Assembly: GCF_026745355.1 (NCBI RefSeq)
Contig: NC_079202.1
Location: forward strand, 4,658,173-4,722,172
Direction: 5' to 3'
From: Beta vulgaris subsp. vulgaris
Taxonomy: Eukaryota; Streptophyta; Magnoliopsida; Caryophyllales; Amaranthaceae
DNA: 64,000 bases
Shown: piece after piece, positions 53,526 to 64,000 of the stretch
Layout of the letters: every line of letters begins with the position of its first letter
Position numbering within the stretch: position 1 is the stretch's first letter
The notes under the pieces: model-generated
What the model was told of the DNA's origin: nothing
Seen by the model: the letters and a program-made list of their open reading frames with translations, nothing else
Databases searched by the model: none
Made by a program: the position numbers and the translations under genes

Positions 53526-53706
53526 CATGATATAGTTAGTGTCTAAATGATATAGTGAGTGTCTGCATGATATAGTGTGTCTGAATGATATAGTGAGTTT
53601 ATGCATAATATTTTGTTTGTTTGAATGATATAGTGAGTTCTTGCATGATATAATATGTGTCTGAATGATATACTGGATTTTTGCATAATATAGTGAGTTT
53701 CCGCAT
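53526..53706. repeat. Degenerate 18-20 bp minisatellite (GATATAGTGAG)
   Basis: About nine units of the form TGATATAGTGAGTGTCTGCA with substitutions. The earlier 53340-53450 stretch has looser 'atataatgaa' versions. No coding meaning. Confidence 0.78.
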
Positions 53707-54257
53707 AGATTGCTCAGTACGAATACGTGCTTTTGGCCTGGTGCATACTAATGTTAACACGATCTGGGTTCACGCAAGTCCAATTCTACTATTTAAAAAG
53801 TATTCTATTTCCTCTCTTAACCAATCACATTTCCTACTAATATTAGATTGGCCCCATTATAGGGTGACATGTGGCCTCCTCTTTGTATGTTTGGAAGGTA
53901 ACAAACGCCAAATTTTGGTTCAATCTTGGATTATGGTGAGAAGAGGATATTCTATCTTAAATTTGATTGTTATGCAACTGGGCCACTGGCTGCATCTGCA
54001 TTACTCTAAAATTTGATTTTTATGCAATTTGCATTATTCTTTTTCGCTCTTTTATCTTACCAGTGTAGAGAGAGCGAAAAGGAGAGAAAAAGACTTTGAG
54101 GTTTAGATAAGCAACTAGATTGCACTCCAAATTGGTACAATTACTTCTTTGTGTTTTTAGATTGGCAGAGGCGGTATAATAGACAATACATGCTCAAAAC
54201 TTCAAATATCAACCATTTCATCTATTATAGGCTTTGATGTAGGGTCAAGTCGGTTGT

Positions 54258-54708
54258 GGTTCAAGTTTTAAACATTGGATAGAAGGGTCAAATCAGTTAT
54301 CAATCAATATAATATAAGGTCAAGTTTAAGTCAATCAAAGGTCATTGGTATTGCCACTTTTTTACAATACAAGTTGGTTACAATTCACAATAAGTATAGA
54401 TTAATTGGTTTTTAAGGGTTTAATAAGATTTCATCGTTTTTGATAAGAGTGAAGGTTTAATATACTTGAGATCACATGATTGGGTTTAAGTTATAATCAT
54501 TAGATAGAAGGGTCAAATTAGCTATTGATCAATATAATATTAGGCCATGTTGATTCAATTAGAGGTTATCAGTCTCGTCACTTTTTTTAGTACAAGCTGG
54601 TTACATTTCACAGTAAGTATAAGTTAATTATTGGTTTTCATGGGTGTGATAAGCTTTCATCGCTCTTGATAAGAGCAAAGGTTTAATATACTTGAGTTCA
54701 CATATTAT
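54258..54708. repeat. Tandem duplication, about 225 bp
   Basis: Unit 1 begins GGTTCAAGTTTTAAACATTGG (54258) in shortened form, and unit 2 begins GGTTTAAGTTATAATCATT (54483). Both proceed through GATAGAAGGGTCAAAT, CAATATAATAT, GGTTACA, TTTCATCG and AGGTTTAATATACTTGAG. The copies differ at many sites, so the event is not recent. Confidence 0.82.
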
Positions 54709-55837
54709 TAGAGATGACATGATTGTGGATACCATATGGTATTTTTCTTAAAAACTTATTTAGTGTGGCGGTGTTTTAATTTGTTGTGATTAAGAGATCA
54801 TATACTTCATCTATAGAGGCGAAATAAACATAAACTTATTTCTAGTAGAAAAATTAGGATTGAAAAAACATACTCGACTTAAGACCCGATCTAAACCTAA
54901 GTTAATTTGATATTCAAGATGATCCAAAACCGACTTAATCATTCAAAACCGATACTAAAGCAAGCTGATATTGATTTGATTCGAAATAACGCAATAAAGG
55001 ACCATACATAGAATTGACTGGTAACTTGATGACGCACAACACACTGCACAACACACTTAACAAGTTATATGAAAGTTTAATTTCATATATATAATATTCG
55101 GTAAAGCGGCAAATCACCCCCCTAGACTTTTAGTTTGCCCAGTTAACTTTTAGATTGAGCAAATCGGCCTCAATACTTACGTACTCCTATTTATTTTTAT
55201 TCTATAGGATAATGGGCTTAAATGCACTTTTTTGCACTATTATTTTTATAATTGAGGATTTCACTAATTTAATAGAAAAAGGACTTATAACCGTCAACAA
55301 GAGACCGGGTATCCTCTACAAGAGGGGAACTTTCATAGTACCTTAGTACACCCAATTTCAAGGAGAGCTACAATACCTCATATTACAGTACATCACCCGA
55401 GGATAACTAGCTTGAAATTTTAAACACTTCCACAAAAAGTATGCAGCTAAACAGTAGATTAAAAAGGTCACAAGAGCATGACAGAGTCTAAGTAGCTAGG
55501 ATGGTGGCCAGCACTAATGAGATCATATGACTTATTCCAGACCTGCTAATGAGATGAGGGACGAAGGATAACATCTAGCATCTTGCTCACGGCCAAGCTA
55601 GAAATTCAGAAGAGCGATGATACCCTTGTTTTGCAAGCGAGTCAACCATTGTGTTTACAATTCTGCTTTTGTGATTTATAACCAGGGTCAGGCTAGAGTT
55701 GCAAGAGTAGTGTATGGAGTTGAGGACGAATTTGAGTTTCTAGGTCCCAGGACATTTGGAAGTGCACCATTAGACTGCATTTACCAAATCTTATTCGAAA
55801 ATAATCTTGTTGTTACGAATTTTATCATTGCACATGG
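54709..55837. other. Non-coding, MITE-like scraps
   Basis: No gene seen. At 55103-55180 the phrases AAATCACCCCCCTAGACTTT and GAGCAAATCGGCC resemble terminal parts of a plant MITE, but no partner arm was found. Confidence 0.4.
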
Positions 55838-58476
55838 CTATCTCAAAGTTCCAGCAATTGCGAGCACATCAACATAATTGATTTCAATTTCTGAAATGGG
55901 GGTAGAAAACATGTAGATGAATTCCCCCTTTGAAATGCAAAGTACTCGTCCAATTGTTGCACTGGCCAAAATGACATTATATGAAGCATCTACATTCCAT
56001 TTGAGAGTGTCATGGGGAAGGGTGTCCACTGTTTAGGCGAGGGAGAGCCCTTGTGGGAGATGGTGGCTACTGCACAAGGGTAACTCCATTGAAGACAACA
56101 CTAGTAGAATAATTTCTTCAAGAGAGTAGGGAAACTGAGTATCTTTGCCTTTTATCCACCACCCTATACGAAATAGGGCCAAATCTTGAAGTTGTGGCGT
56201 TGAGCAAGTGGGGCTGTGGAAAACTCTATAGTTTCTCTCCCTCCAAATAGTCCAGATAATAACAAAAAAGCTAGCTAGCCAAACCTTCTTGAAGAATTCA
56301 TCATTACTTGAAAATTTCCATTGTTCGAAGGCGTCTTTAAGGCATTAAGAAACAACCCATTTAACATCCCAAAGTTTTAACCGCCATATCCATATTTCGG
56401 AAGAAAAGGGACACCTTAATAGGAGATGATTGCAATCTTTCTGATCGAATGAGCACAAGACACAAAATTTTTCATGGGGTGGTATGATGTTGAGGCAAGC
56501 TAGCTTGTATTTAGTGTTCAATTTGTCCAAAAGAGCGAGCCAGGTGAATACTTCTATTCGATGGGGGTACAAAGCCCCTCTAGACACCCTTAATTATATG
56601 ATGTGAGAGGGATGCCGTAGATTTCGCTAATTCCATACTTAAGGATTTTACCAAAAAATTATTACCTGAATTATTGTCATATGAACTTGTCTGGATCATC
56701 ATGTGACAAAATTAACCACATTGAGCTCTTTTTAAAGAGATTCATTTTCAGATGCATCTCTTGGAAGAAGAAATCTCGACCAAGAAAAGTTCCAATGTCA
56801 AGAACTTCCATCCAAAAAGCCAGAGAGTCAATTGAGGCTTGTTGATTTGCTGCTATGGAGTAGAATGTTGAAAACTTGATTTTCAGGGGACAATTACCCA
56901 ACCAGGTGTCATGCTAGAAATAGGTATTACTTCCACAACCAACTGATTTCCGGATACTAAGGGGTAGCATGCTTTTGAGAGAGGATGACTGTTGATGGTG
57001 GATATAATGGTCCTCTAGGGACCACCAAATTTTAGAGTAATGAGATACGCGCTTAATAGATGCTTCGAATACTTGAATTTCTCCTGGATAATTTGCCTCC
57101 ATAATGCTTGAGGCTCATTCAAATTTACCTCCACACCCCTTTGAAGAGAAGGGCAATATTCCTATGAATCAAGATACCCACGCTTAGCCCTCCAAGTAGT
57201 TTTGGAAGTTCAATAAAACTCCACTTTATAGGTGGGAAAGGCTTCTTTTCTGAACAACCACACCACAAAAATCGCCTTTGAATTTGAGCTATGTTTTTCG
57301 CAACTACTTTTGGAATTTTGAAAAGAGACATGACGTACATAGGGAGGTTGGAGAGGAATGCTTTAATTAGAGTGAGGCAACCCCCAATTGAGAGCATTCG
57401 GCTCTTCCAAGTTGTTAATTTTTTTCCATTTGGGAAATTATTGGTTCCCAAGCTTTCAGGCGAGAGTAGTTCCCACCCAAGGGGAGACTGAAATAAGTGA
57501 TGGGAATTTATCCATTTGCACATCAACAACTTCTTGTAGCCATGATTTATAGATGTTAACACCAATCAAATAGGTCTTGTGGAAATTAACTTGAAGCCCG
57601 GTAGCAAGGTGAAAACAAATAAGGGTCTTTTTTATGTTCATGAGGTAATTCATGTTTGGAGGGTAAAAGAAAATCGTGTCATCAACATATTGGAGGTGGG
57701 TTATCATTTTACCATCCTTGCAGTAGTAGAATAAATGCTAATGTAACGGTCATTAAGTGGCCTATTGCGACGATTTTGGCCGCACGGCAATTAAGGGCGC
57801 AACAATAGGTATAGACTGATTCCTTCCCACATAATCAAGTTTATAACTTTATTGATTAGCAAAAGTAGAGATTTCGTTACCAAATCTAATAGGAAGGGGT
57901 ATAGAGGATCACCCTGGCGGAGTCCTCTTTGAAGATTGAAAGGGCTCATTAGAGACCCATTTACTAGCGCAGAAGCACGCGCTGAAGAAATACAAGAGGA
58001 AATCCACAATCTCCATTTCGTCGAGAAACACATTTGTTCCAAAGACCAATCAAGGAAGGACCAGGAAATGCCATCGAAAGCCTTGTGAAAAATCGACTTT
58101 CATCACTACTGCAGAAATATTGTTCCGCTTACCAGATTTGATTATTTCACCCACAATAAAAAACACTGTCAAGTATTTGTCTTCCCGCAACAAAGGAATA
58201 TTAGAAAGGGCTAATCAAGTAGTCCATAACCTTTTAAAGTCTTCTAGCTAGCAGTTTCACAATTATCTTGTAAAGGCAATCGACCATGTTGATTGGTCGG
58301 TATATCCTGTAGGGAGGAGAACCAAAATTCATTCACCGTTTCATAAATGTCCTGATTAAACACATCCCACAAACTTTTAGTAAACCTGAAACTAAATCCG
58401 TCAAGGTGTTGTGCTTTTTGAGCATGACAAAGAGGCAACCGCTTCATTAATCTCTTTGAGGGAGAATGGTGCGCTG
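55838..58476 (-). mobile_element. 5'-truncated L1-type LINE, minus strand, decayed
   Basis: Minus-strand pieces follow L1 ORF2 order from 58476 leftward. First is FSLKEINEAVASLCHAQKAQ and HLDGFSFRFTKSLWDVF (reverse transcriptase start), then LRQGDPLYPFLLDLV, THLQYVDDTIFFYPP (active site), LTTWKSRMLSIGGCLTLIKA and FLWCGCSEKKPF. The zinc-binding CVLCSFDQKDCNHLLLRCPF comes next, and last RNase H starting LKWNVDASYN near 56020. At least six frames are needed, so it is dead. The endonuclease and ORF1 are missing. No poly(A) was seen at the 3' side. Confidence 0.85.
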
Positions 58477-58477
58477 A

Positions 58478-58702
58478 CTATTCAAGGTACTATCCCACAA
58501 CTTTTTGCACTATTTCTCTTACTTTATGAAACTTCTATCTTACTTTGGGATTCCTTCTTACTTTCTAGTACATCTCTCTCTTGCTCTTTGGTATACATCT
58601 ATGATTTCAAGCTGTCCAAATAAGGTAATATTCGTGACAGGTAGAACGCTTTGAAATATCTCAATGATTATGAAGAAAGGAGGAAAAACCAATAAGAACT
58701 GA

Positions 58703-58760
<58 letters not shown>

Positions 58761-58845
58761 GCTATTATTACTTCCTTCTTCATTTCTCACTTTGGCATTT
58801 TCATGACTTCTCTTAACTATTCAAGGTACTATCTCACAAAAAGGT
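58478..58845. repeat. Direct repeat pair around an AT microsatellite
   Basis: ACTATTCAAGGTACTATC occurs at about 58482 and 58816, roughly 334 bp apart, each next to CACAA. Between them are an AT-rich body and a (TA)n run at 58705-58757. It may be a small element or a flanking duplication; not resolved. Confidence 0.45.
58705..58757. repeat. (TA)n microsatellite
   Basis: About 26 AT dinucleotides with one phase change, fully palindromic. Confidence 0.88.
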
Positions 58846-60643
58846 TCATAATTAAGGTACTTTATCTTAAGAAAATTAAGAATCCTAACTTGTTTTAACT
58901 TAAGTAAACATATTTTAACTTATAACTCAACTGAACTCATTGTAATTCATGTTAATTTGTTGAACTTATATTTAGAGTTTATTGAAACTTATGTTAACTT
59001 AGTTTTTGTGAAAACAAGTCCAAATATATTGAATATTAGACTACCTAGATCCATTATTACTAAATTCATGTGATGACTTGTGAAAACATAATTGAGAAGA
59101 CAATAATTATAGGTCAAAGTAATCATCACCTTATAATTATATATTCTCATATATTTTGGTAAAGGATGATAGTTTATTCCTAAGCAAAAATGGGTATAGG
59201 CATTTTTTTTGCTTCCTATAATTAAGGTCATTGCCTTTAAATAATGGATTAGTTAAATTACACCAAATAAGTTCCCCTTCATACCTTAATGGTCCCACGT
59301 GTGTTTTTCATGGTACATCCCCTATGTCCTTAATTGGTGTCCTTCAATCCGATGTGCCCCCATTTAAGTGTCCCACTTGCTAGGATTTAAGGATCAACTC
59401 ATTTATTGTGCAAATCTCGTAAATGTCAAAAGTTTTTAAATCCAAACAAAAATTTGTAACAGACGACACAGGAATTTATATGTATTGGCTCCTCCACCCT
59501 ACACAAAAAATCCACATAAATCTGTCCCTTTCGATAATTTCTTCTGTTTTTATCCCTAATGCAAATTACACTTCTTTTCCTTGTTTTGTTAAGTCAGAAA
59601 TATGCTGTTAATGTTTGCTAATTGTTCCTTAATCTCCGCAGTTCTCATTTCCTAATATTGAATGGACGAACTAAAGACAAACCTCCTCCTTTAATCAAAT
59701 GATGTATACACAGAAGTTGATAATTCACTGGGGAACACGATAATTGCAGGATATAGACGCCCACATGATATATCATTATCACTAATATGTCATAGCAACA
59801 CCCTTTTTTCCAAAATCTGATATTATTTCAATCTCTCGTATACGATCGATAATTAGATTGAGCAAAATTTCTAATGTAATCTGCGTAGAATACAATTTTA
59901 ATAATTGTGTCTCTCTCGTTCTTACACACTCTCTCTTTCATGTATTGTGAAAGTGAGTACTACTAAGTACTATCATTAGTAAATATTTCAACTTTTGCAC
60001 CGTAAAAATGGAAATTAACAATTTAAGGATACCCTAAAACCCTTCTATTCTTTAAAGTTTTTACACCTTTCGGATTTTTTTTCCAGCATTCTTCTTACTT
60101 CATTGAGTCACTAACAAATTTTCAAGTAATAACTATACAAATATACTAAAAGACATTCCTACTAAAAAAACGGTTGTTACAACTTACATGACACTCTCCT
60201 ATGTATGTGCTACGTGACACATAAATAACTTCAATGTGCAGTTTTTCAAAGTAAAATATAATAAAGTTTTCTACAACTGTTGTTACAACTTACATGACAC
60301 TCTCCTTATAATTATATGTAACTATAAAGACATATATAGACAAATACCTCTGATTTCTACAACTTTTATGAACATAATTACATTTTCGCACCGCAATTCC
60401 CATTAAAAATATTTATCTTCAAATCCGTAGAGTTTTTTTTAGAAGCAACTAATCAAGTGATAACATCCATTTTTCAATTTCGCACTAGACAAAAGATAAA
60501 GAAAAGTTAATAATAGTATTGACTATGAAATTTATGAATAATAATATATATGATAATTGTAACTAACTCGAGCCATTGTCCGGGCAAAAATAATAGTTTA
60601 GTTTGAAAATGAGTATTGAAAACTGAAAATGTAAAGCTCTTAC
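58846..60643. other. Intergenic, nothing recognised
   Basis: AT-rich. The 58860-59000 stretch repeats 'aactta' words similar to 5840-5960. ACAACTTACATGACACTCTCC recurs at about 60180 and 60286 (listed as two shorter halves TTGTTACAACTTACATGAC and ACACTCTCCT). No gene seen. Confidence 0.45.
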
Positions 60644-63158
60644 TGTAACACCCGATAATTCTCCCTTTTCAGATTTACCTTTTCAATATAAAATATAGAG
60701 AATTACCCAAGCATTGTCGCGCGCCCGTGTGATAACGTATCGGCTTATTCAAATTTTACGGCGAAAAACATATAACTAAACTTCATACTTTAATATAATA
60801 AAAATATAAGTAAATAATTATTTAAAACCAAAATACTCTATAAATGTCTACTCAAACCAAACTTATTATACTATGTTCCTACTAAGGCAGTAAATAAAAT
60901 ACTCTTCATTCCCGAAATCCCAATAATGCAACATCTGCAAACATGTAAATATCAATGCTCTACAGAATCTGCTCACCAAAATGATTCATCACATGATCAA
61001 TAATAAGGTAAAGTCATGATCAACAATCACAAACAAGCACGTAATCAGCAAAGCTGAGTACTACATAGTATTACATAAACAATCCTAACATGATACTAAT
61101 AAATAACATGCAGGGATAAATAATAATATAATAATGTAACATTCTGCAGATAACTTCTACTGAACTAAGCTTTAAACATCTTTTTATTGCTTTAATGTAA
61201 TAGTTATTAGACCGAGTTGTCTTATCTAAACTTGCCTTCACCTAGGAAGACGAAATACCGGCGCGACTCCGTATTCCAGAATGACCTGAGATATCGAGGA
61301 ACCTTTGAAAAATAATAGGGATAGTGATCAATCCATCTCCTAGAAAAGCCATGGGCTACCAGCATGTACTCCAACTCCTGATTGTCCAACTCTAGACGTG
61401 CACCAGTCTAAAGTCTATTACTATCCAAGTTACACTTTACGTGATATACAATTCATTACTTGTTATAACACACACACAAGTAACACAGAAATATCAAATC
61501 AGACATTCACAACTGAACTTTTCTTTTATCTTAGGATTTAATAAGTGATCACACAACTTACAATCCAAGATTACTTTCTTTAATTTTAATCTTTATTACT
61601 TGTTGAACCTAGCCAACAATCAATATTACCTTTCAAAGGAATAACTTGTCAATTTACCAAATAAGGCCCACAATCCTTACAAAATAGTGAAAATAATAAT
61701 GTAATGAAACACATGAATAAACATAATTCAATCTCAATAATATTATTAATCTCATACAAACATGATAATCTTTAACTCACAATCAGATCTCAATATCAAC
61801 ATGCTTGCACAGAGGCATAAAACATGTAAAATTCAATCATACTAGAAATCACATATGAACCTATAAAGTTCCTATACATGATAGTATGATACTACAACTT
61901 TTTCTTCTTATGTCATGATACTATATCACATAACACACAGGTATGTACGTACCTTGTGTAAACCAGTTGATAGGCCACCTTTAATCCCTTAAAAGTCACC
62001 TACTGAATATTGTCCGCCTAAAATAATCAATATAAACCAGAATCAATATAAATAAATACAACAACTTTAAAATACTTTAAATCCCCTTTAAAATATTTAA
62101 AAGTTGTTTTTACTATTAAAACTTCAATTACTTTTAATATCTAGCATAGTACTACCATACTAGTAATTAAAATCCTTAAAACTCCATTATAAAAGCCCTT
62201 TCTAAAATTCCAGCAACTTATAAAATTATAAATCTCTCTTTAACATACATAAACATGCTTAAATTCATAATTTAAAACAATCTCATAGTTTATAACATGT
62301 TACTATGATTTTCCAATAATTAACACCGTAAAAATCCATGTAAAGAACATTAAAAACTCAATTTGAAAATAATAATCAAATCTAAAATTTTATTCTTTTA
62401 ATACATAATATATATGAATCAAGATTAATCATTAAAATAGTAATTTAAAGTTAATAGTCATGATTAATATTAAAATAAAGCATAAAAACATGATCTTTAA
62501 TGGAAATTTGAGGAAGAAGAAAAGAAACTAACCAACAAATCAAAGAACGAAGAAGAAGGAAGGGGCACTGAACAGAATATCACGTTGCAGCAGTGGCGCA
62601 AGAAGGAAAATTGTCATTATGGAGGTGTGGTGACATTTCTTGTCGAAGAAGAAACATTATTTAGATTGAATAAGAAAGAAACTTGGGAGAAAACCAAAAT
62701 CATGTGAGAGAGAGAGAAAGTCGGCTGGTATGAGGGAGGAGAGAGAAAATAAATTCTTGTATGGTAAAAAATAATTGGGTCTAAGATATTTATAAAGAGG
62801 CTTTTCCTTTTGGGCTTAAGAAAAGGAGATCGGGTTCAAATAGAATTTGATGATGAATAGGATTAATGAATTAGAACTCCTAACATCAATATAAATCATT
62901 TTCCTAATCTACTTAGAATTTTGGGTTCCTCAAGCCCATTTAAACTTCTTTTCCAAATCAAATTAGCATTTCAAATAAAACATGCCTAAATAAAATATTT
63001 TTAACTTCCTTAAATCCTTAAAATAATGTCTTTTAACTTTCAAAATAGTCAACCTTCTTTAAATAATTAAATCATTTAAAACTAAATTATGTTTAAATAT
63101 AAATATATAAATACTAAAATATATTTATAAAATCCATAAAATTACGGGGGATTATACA
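60644..63158 (-). mobile_element. Probable solo LTR, minus strand, about 2.5 kb
   Basis: On the minus strand it starts TGTATAATCCCCCGTAATTT and ends GAATTATCGGGTGTTACA. Plant Ty3-type LTRs often start TGTAAyACCCCGTAATTT and end GGGTGTTACA, so both ends fit, and the length is compatible. A TATA-like CTTTATAAATATC (complement of about 62786-62798) is followed by a CT-rich leader-like stretch near 62640-62750. No 5-bp duplication, primer site or gag/pol was found. Confidence 0.5.
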
Positions 63159-63390
63159 TACTATTATAGTCTAATTTTTTTATATTTAGTTAAAACTAAT
63201 AATTATACACTAAAAATTTATATTTTGCATATATACATTAATTTAAATCCAATTTGTATATGAGCCAAATATTCTCGCTCAAAGCCTTAAGTTAGTACCT
63301 CTACGTCCCAAGAAGATGTGAATACTTATTGGAACACATAGTTTATTGTGATAAGTTGTAGTATGGTTATCAAATATTATTTTATTATAA

Positions 63391-63560
63391 GGTCATTTGA
63401 CTAGAATAACACGAACTATGGCCTAAGTGCACTAAACAACATAGACTTTGGTGGGTGCACTTTGTAGCATAACCTTAATTACTGCGAGGTGCAACACTTA
63501 GCATAAATGTGGTCGGAGATTGAAGATTCTGTCCGAGTATCGGAATCTTGATTACAATAT
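63391..63560. mobile_element. One arm of a MITE related to 516-1250
   Basis: Text of the form AACACGAACTATGGCCTAAG, TGCACTAAACAACATAGACTTTGG (in part) and GAGGTGCAACACTTAGCAT repeats the layout of 520-640. The opposite arm would lie beyond the window. Confidence 0.35.
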
Positions 63561-64000
63561 TATTTTCTTCTCCTTTTCCCTTTTACTTTACTCACAGCTT
63601 GTGCCTCTCTTTTATTTTCTCTCTCTTTTTCTTCTCTTTCAACTTCCTTTGTCTTTCTTCTCCTAAAAAGACTTCCTTTCTCTTTCTCAATTCCAACTGA
63701 GATTCCCAGTTTCAATCAACCCAATAAAAAATTGTGAAGGTAGATCCAAATAATAGATTGCAGCATCAAGGAACAAATTATGGCGGTCAATGTGGCATGT
63801 TTGCAATGTTGTGCCAAAACCATATAACAGTTCCTCTAAAACCTTGACTAATGATGATTCGTCCTCCTTCTTTTAGACTGTTCTATTCCATGAATGAATC
63901 ATCATCCTCGCACTCAAGCCAGGTCACAACCTCCTGTTCCGCTGCCGTTCGTACCCCATTCCCCCGTTCTTAGTGAAATGGGCATAGCAGTGTGAAATGG
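63561..64000. other. Unassigned end of window
   Basis: A CT-rich stretch (63566-63700) looks like a plant leader or promoter segment. Nothing after it could be assigned. Confidence 0.35.

Noticed and set aside
53526..53706. CRISPR-like array
   Set aside because: Units are degenerate, contiguous and without unique spacers; a minisatellite in plant DNA.
53681..54016. 111-codon plus-strand frame
   Set aside because: No domain or homology recognised, and it starts in the minisatellite.

Overview
This is repeat-rich nuclear DNA from a flowering plant, probably a eudicot. The evidence is an AT-rich background, a BAHD acyltransferase with plant-type introns, a SAUR gene, and many plant-type transposons: L1-type LINEs with plant RNase H tails, Copia elements with a Met-tRNA primer site, Stowaway, hAT, MULE and Helitron elements. 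I cannot fix the family or species. No bacterial, viral or organellar gene cluster, CRISPR array or rRNA was seen.

Only one gene looks intact: a single-exon SAUR gene at 45233-45676 (minus). The second host gene is a BAHD acyltransferase of the HXXXD type. Exon 1 (1708-2396) and exon 2 (19216-19896) are separated by about 16.8 kb of stacked insertions. Exon 2 carries a one-base frameshift, and a second broken copy of its start lies at 13976-14039. The locus therefore reads as a pseudogene unless the frameshift is an assembly error.

Layout. 1-1250: MITE with a nested hAT. 1625-19896: BAHD locus, whose intron holds a SINE, LINE pieces, an LTR-like block, AT microsatellites, a 5'-truncated LINE (6130-6936), a G/C-rich fold-back (7316-7965), a near full-length but dead L1 (8032-12800, 16-bp target duplication), a second SINE (12882-13417) and a minus-strand Copia (14040-19111). 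The Copia is flanked by about 167-bp direct copies of the gene's intron-exon junction. 21590-28424: plus-strand Copia whose 5' LTR is split by a 1.7-kb insertion with an 8-bp duplication. 28580-33058: LINE tails and two minus-strand retroposons. 33515-35627: G/C-rich minisatellites and a CACTA-like end. 35628-40522: 5'-truncated Copia with a nested MULE-type MITE. 41231-41780: Helitron. 42922-44415: hAT inside hAT, both with 8-bp duplications. 45233-46032: SAUR gene and G-rich upstream region. 46251-54708: Stowaway MITEs, LINE remnants, tandem repeats and a third retroposon. 55838-58476: minus-strand L1 remnant. 60644-63158: probable solo LTR.

The most interesting signal is a family of three poly(A)-tailed, target-duplication-flanked retroposons of about 0.6 kb (29348-29944, 30334-30922, 51130-51785). 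They share a 3' end, a pyrimidine-rich leader and a leader hairpin. In two copies that hairpin keeps its architecture although its paired bases have changed on both sides. They do not match any family I recognise. The genes here do not form a pathway; the window is mainly a record of nested transposition.
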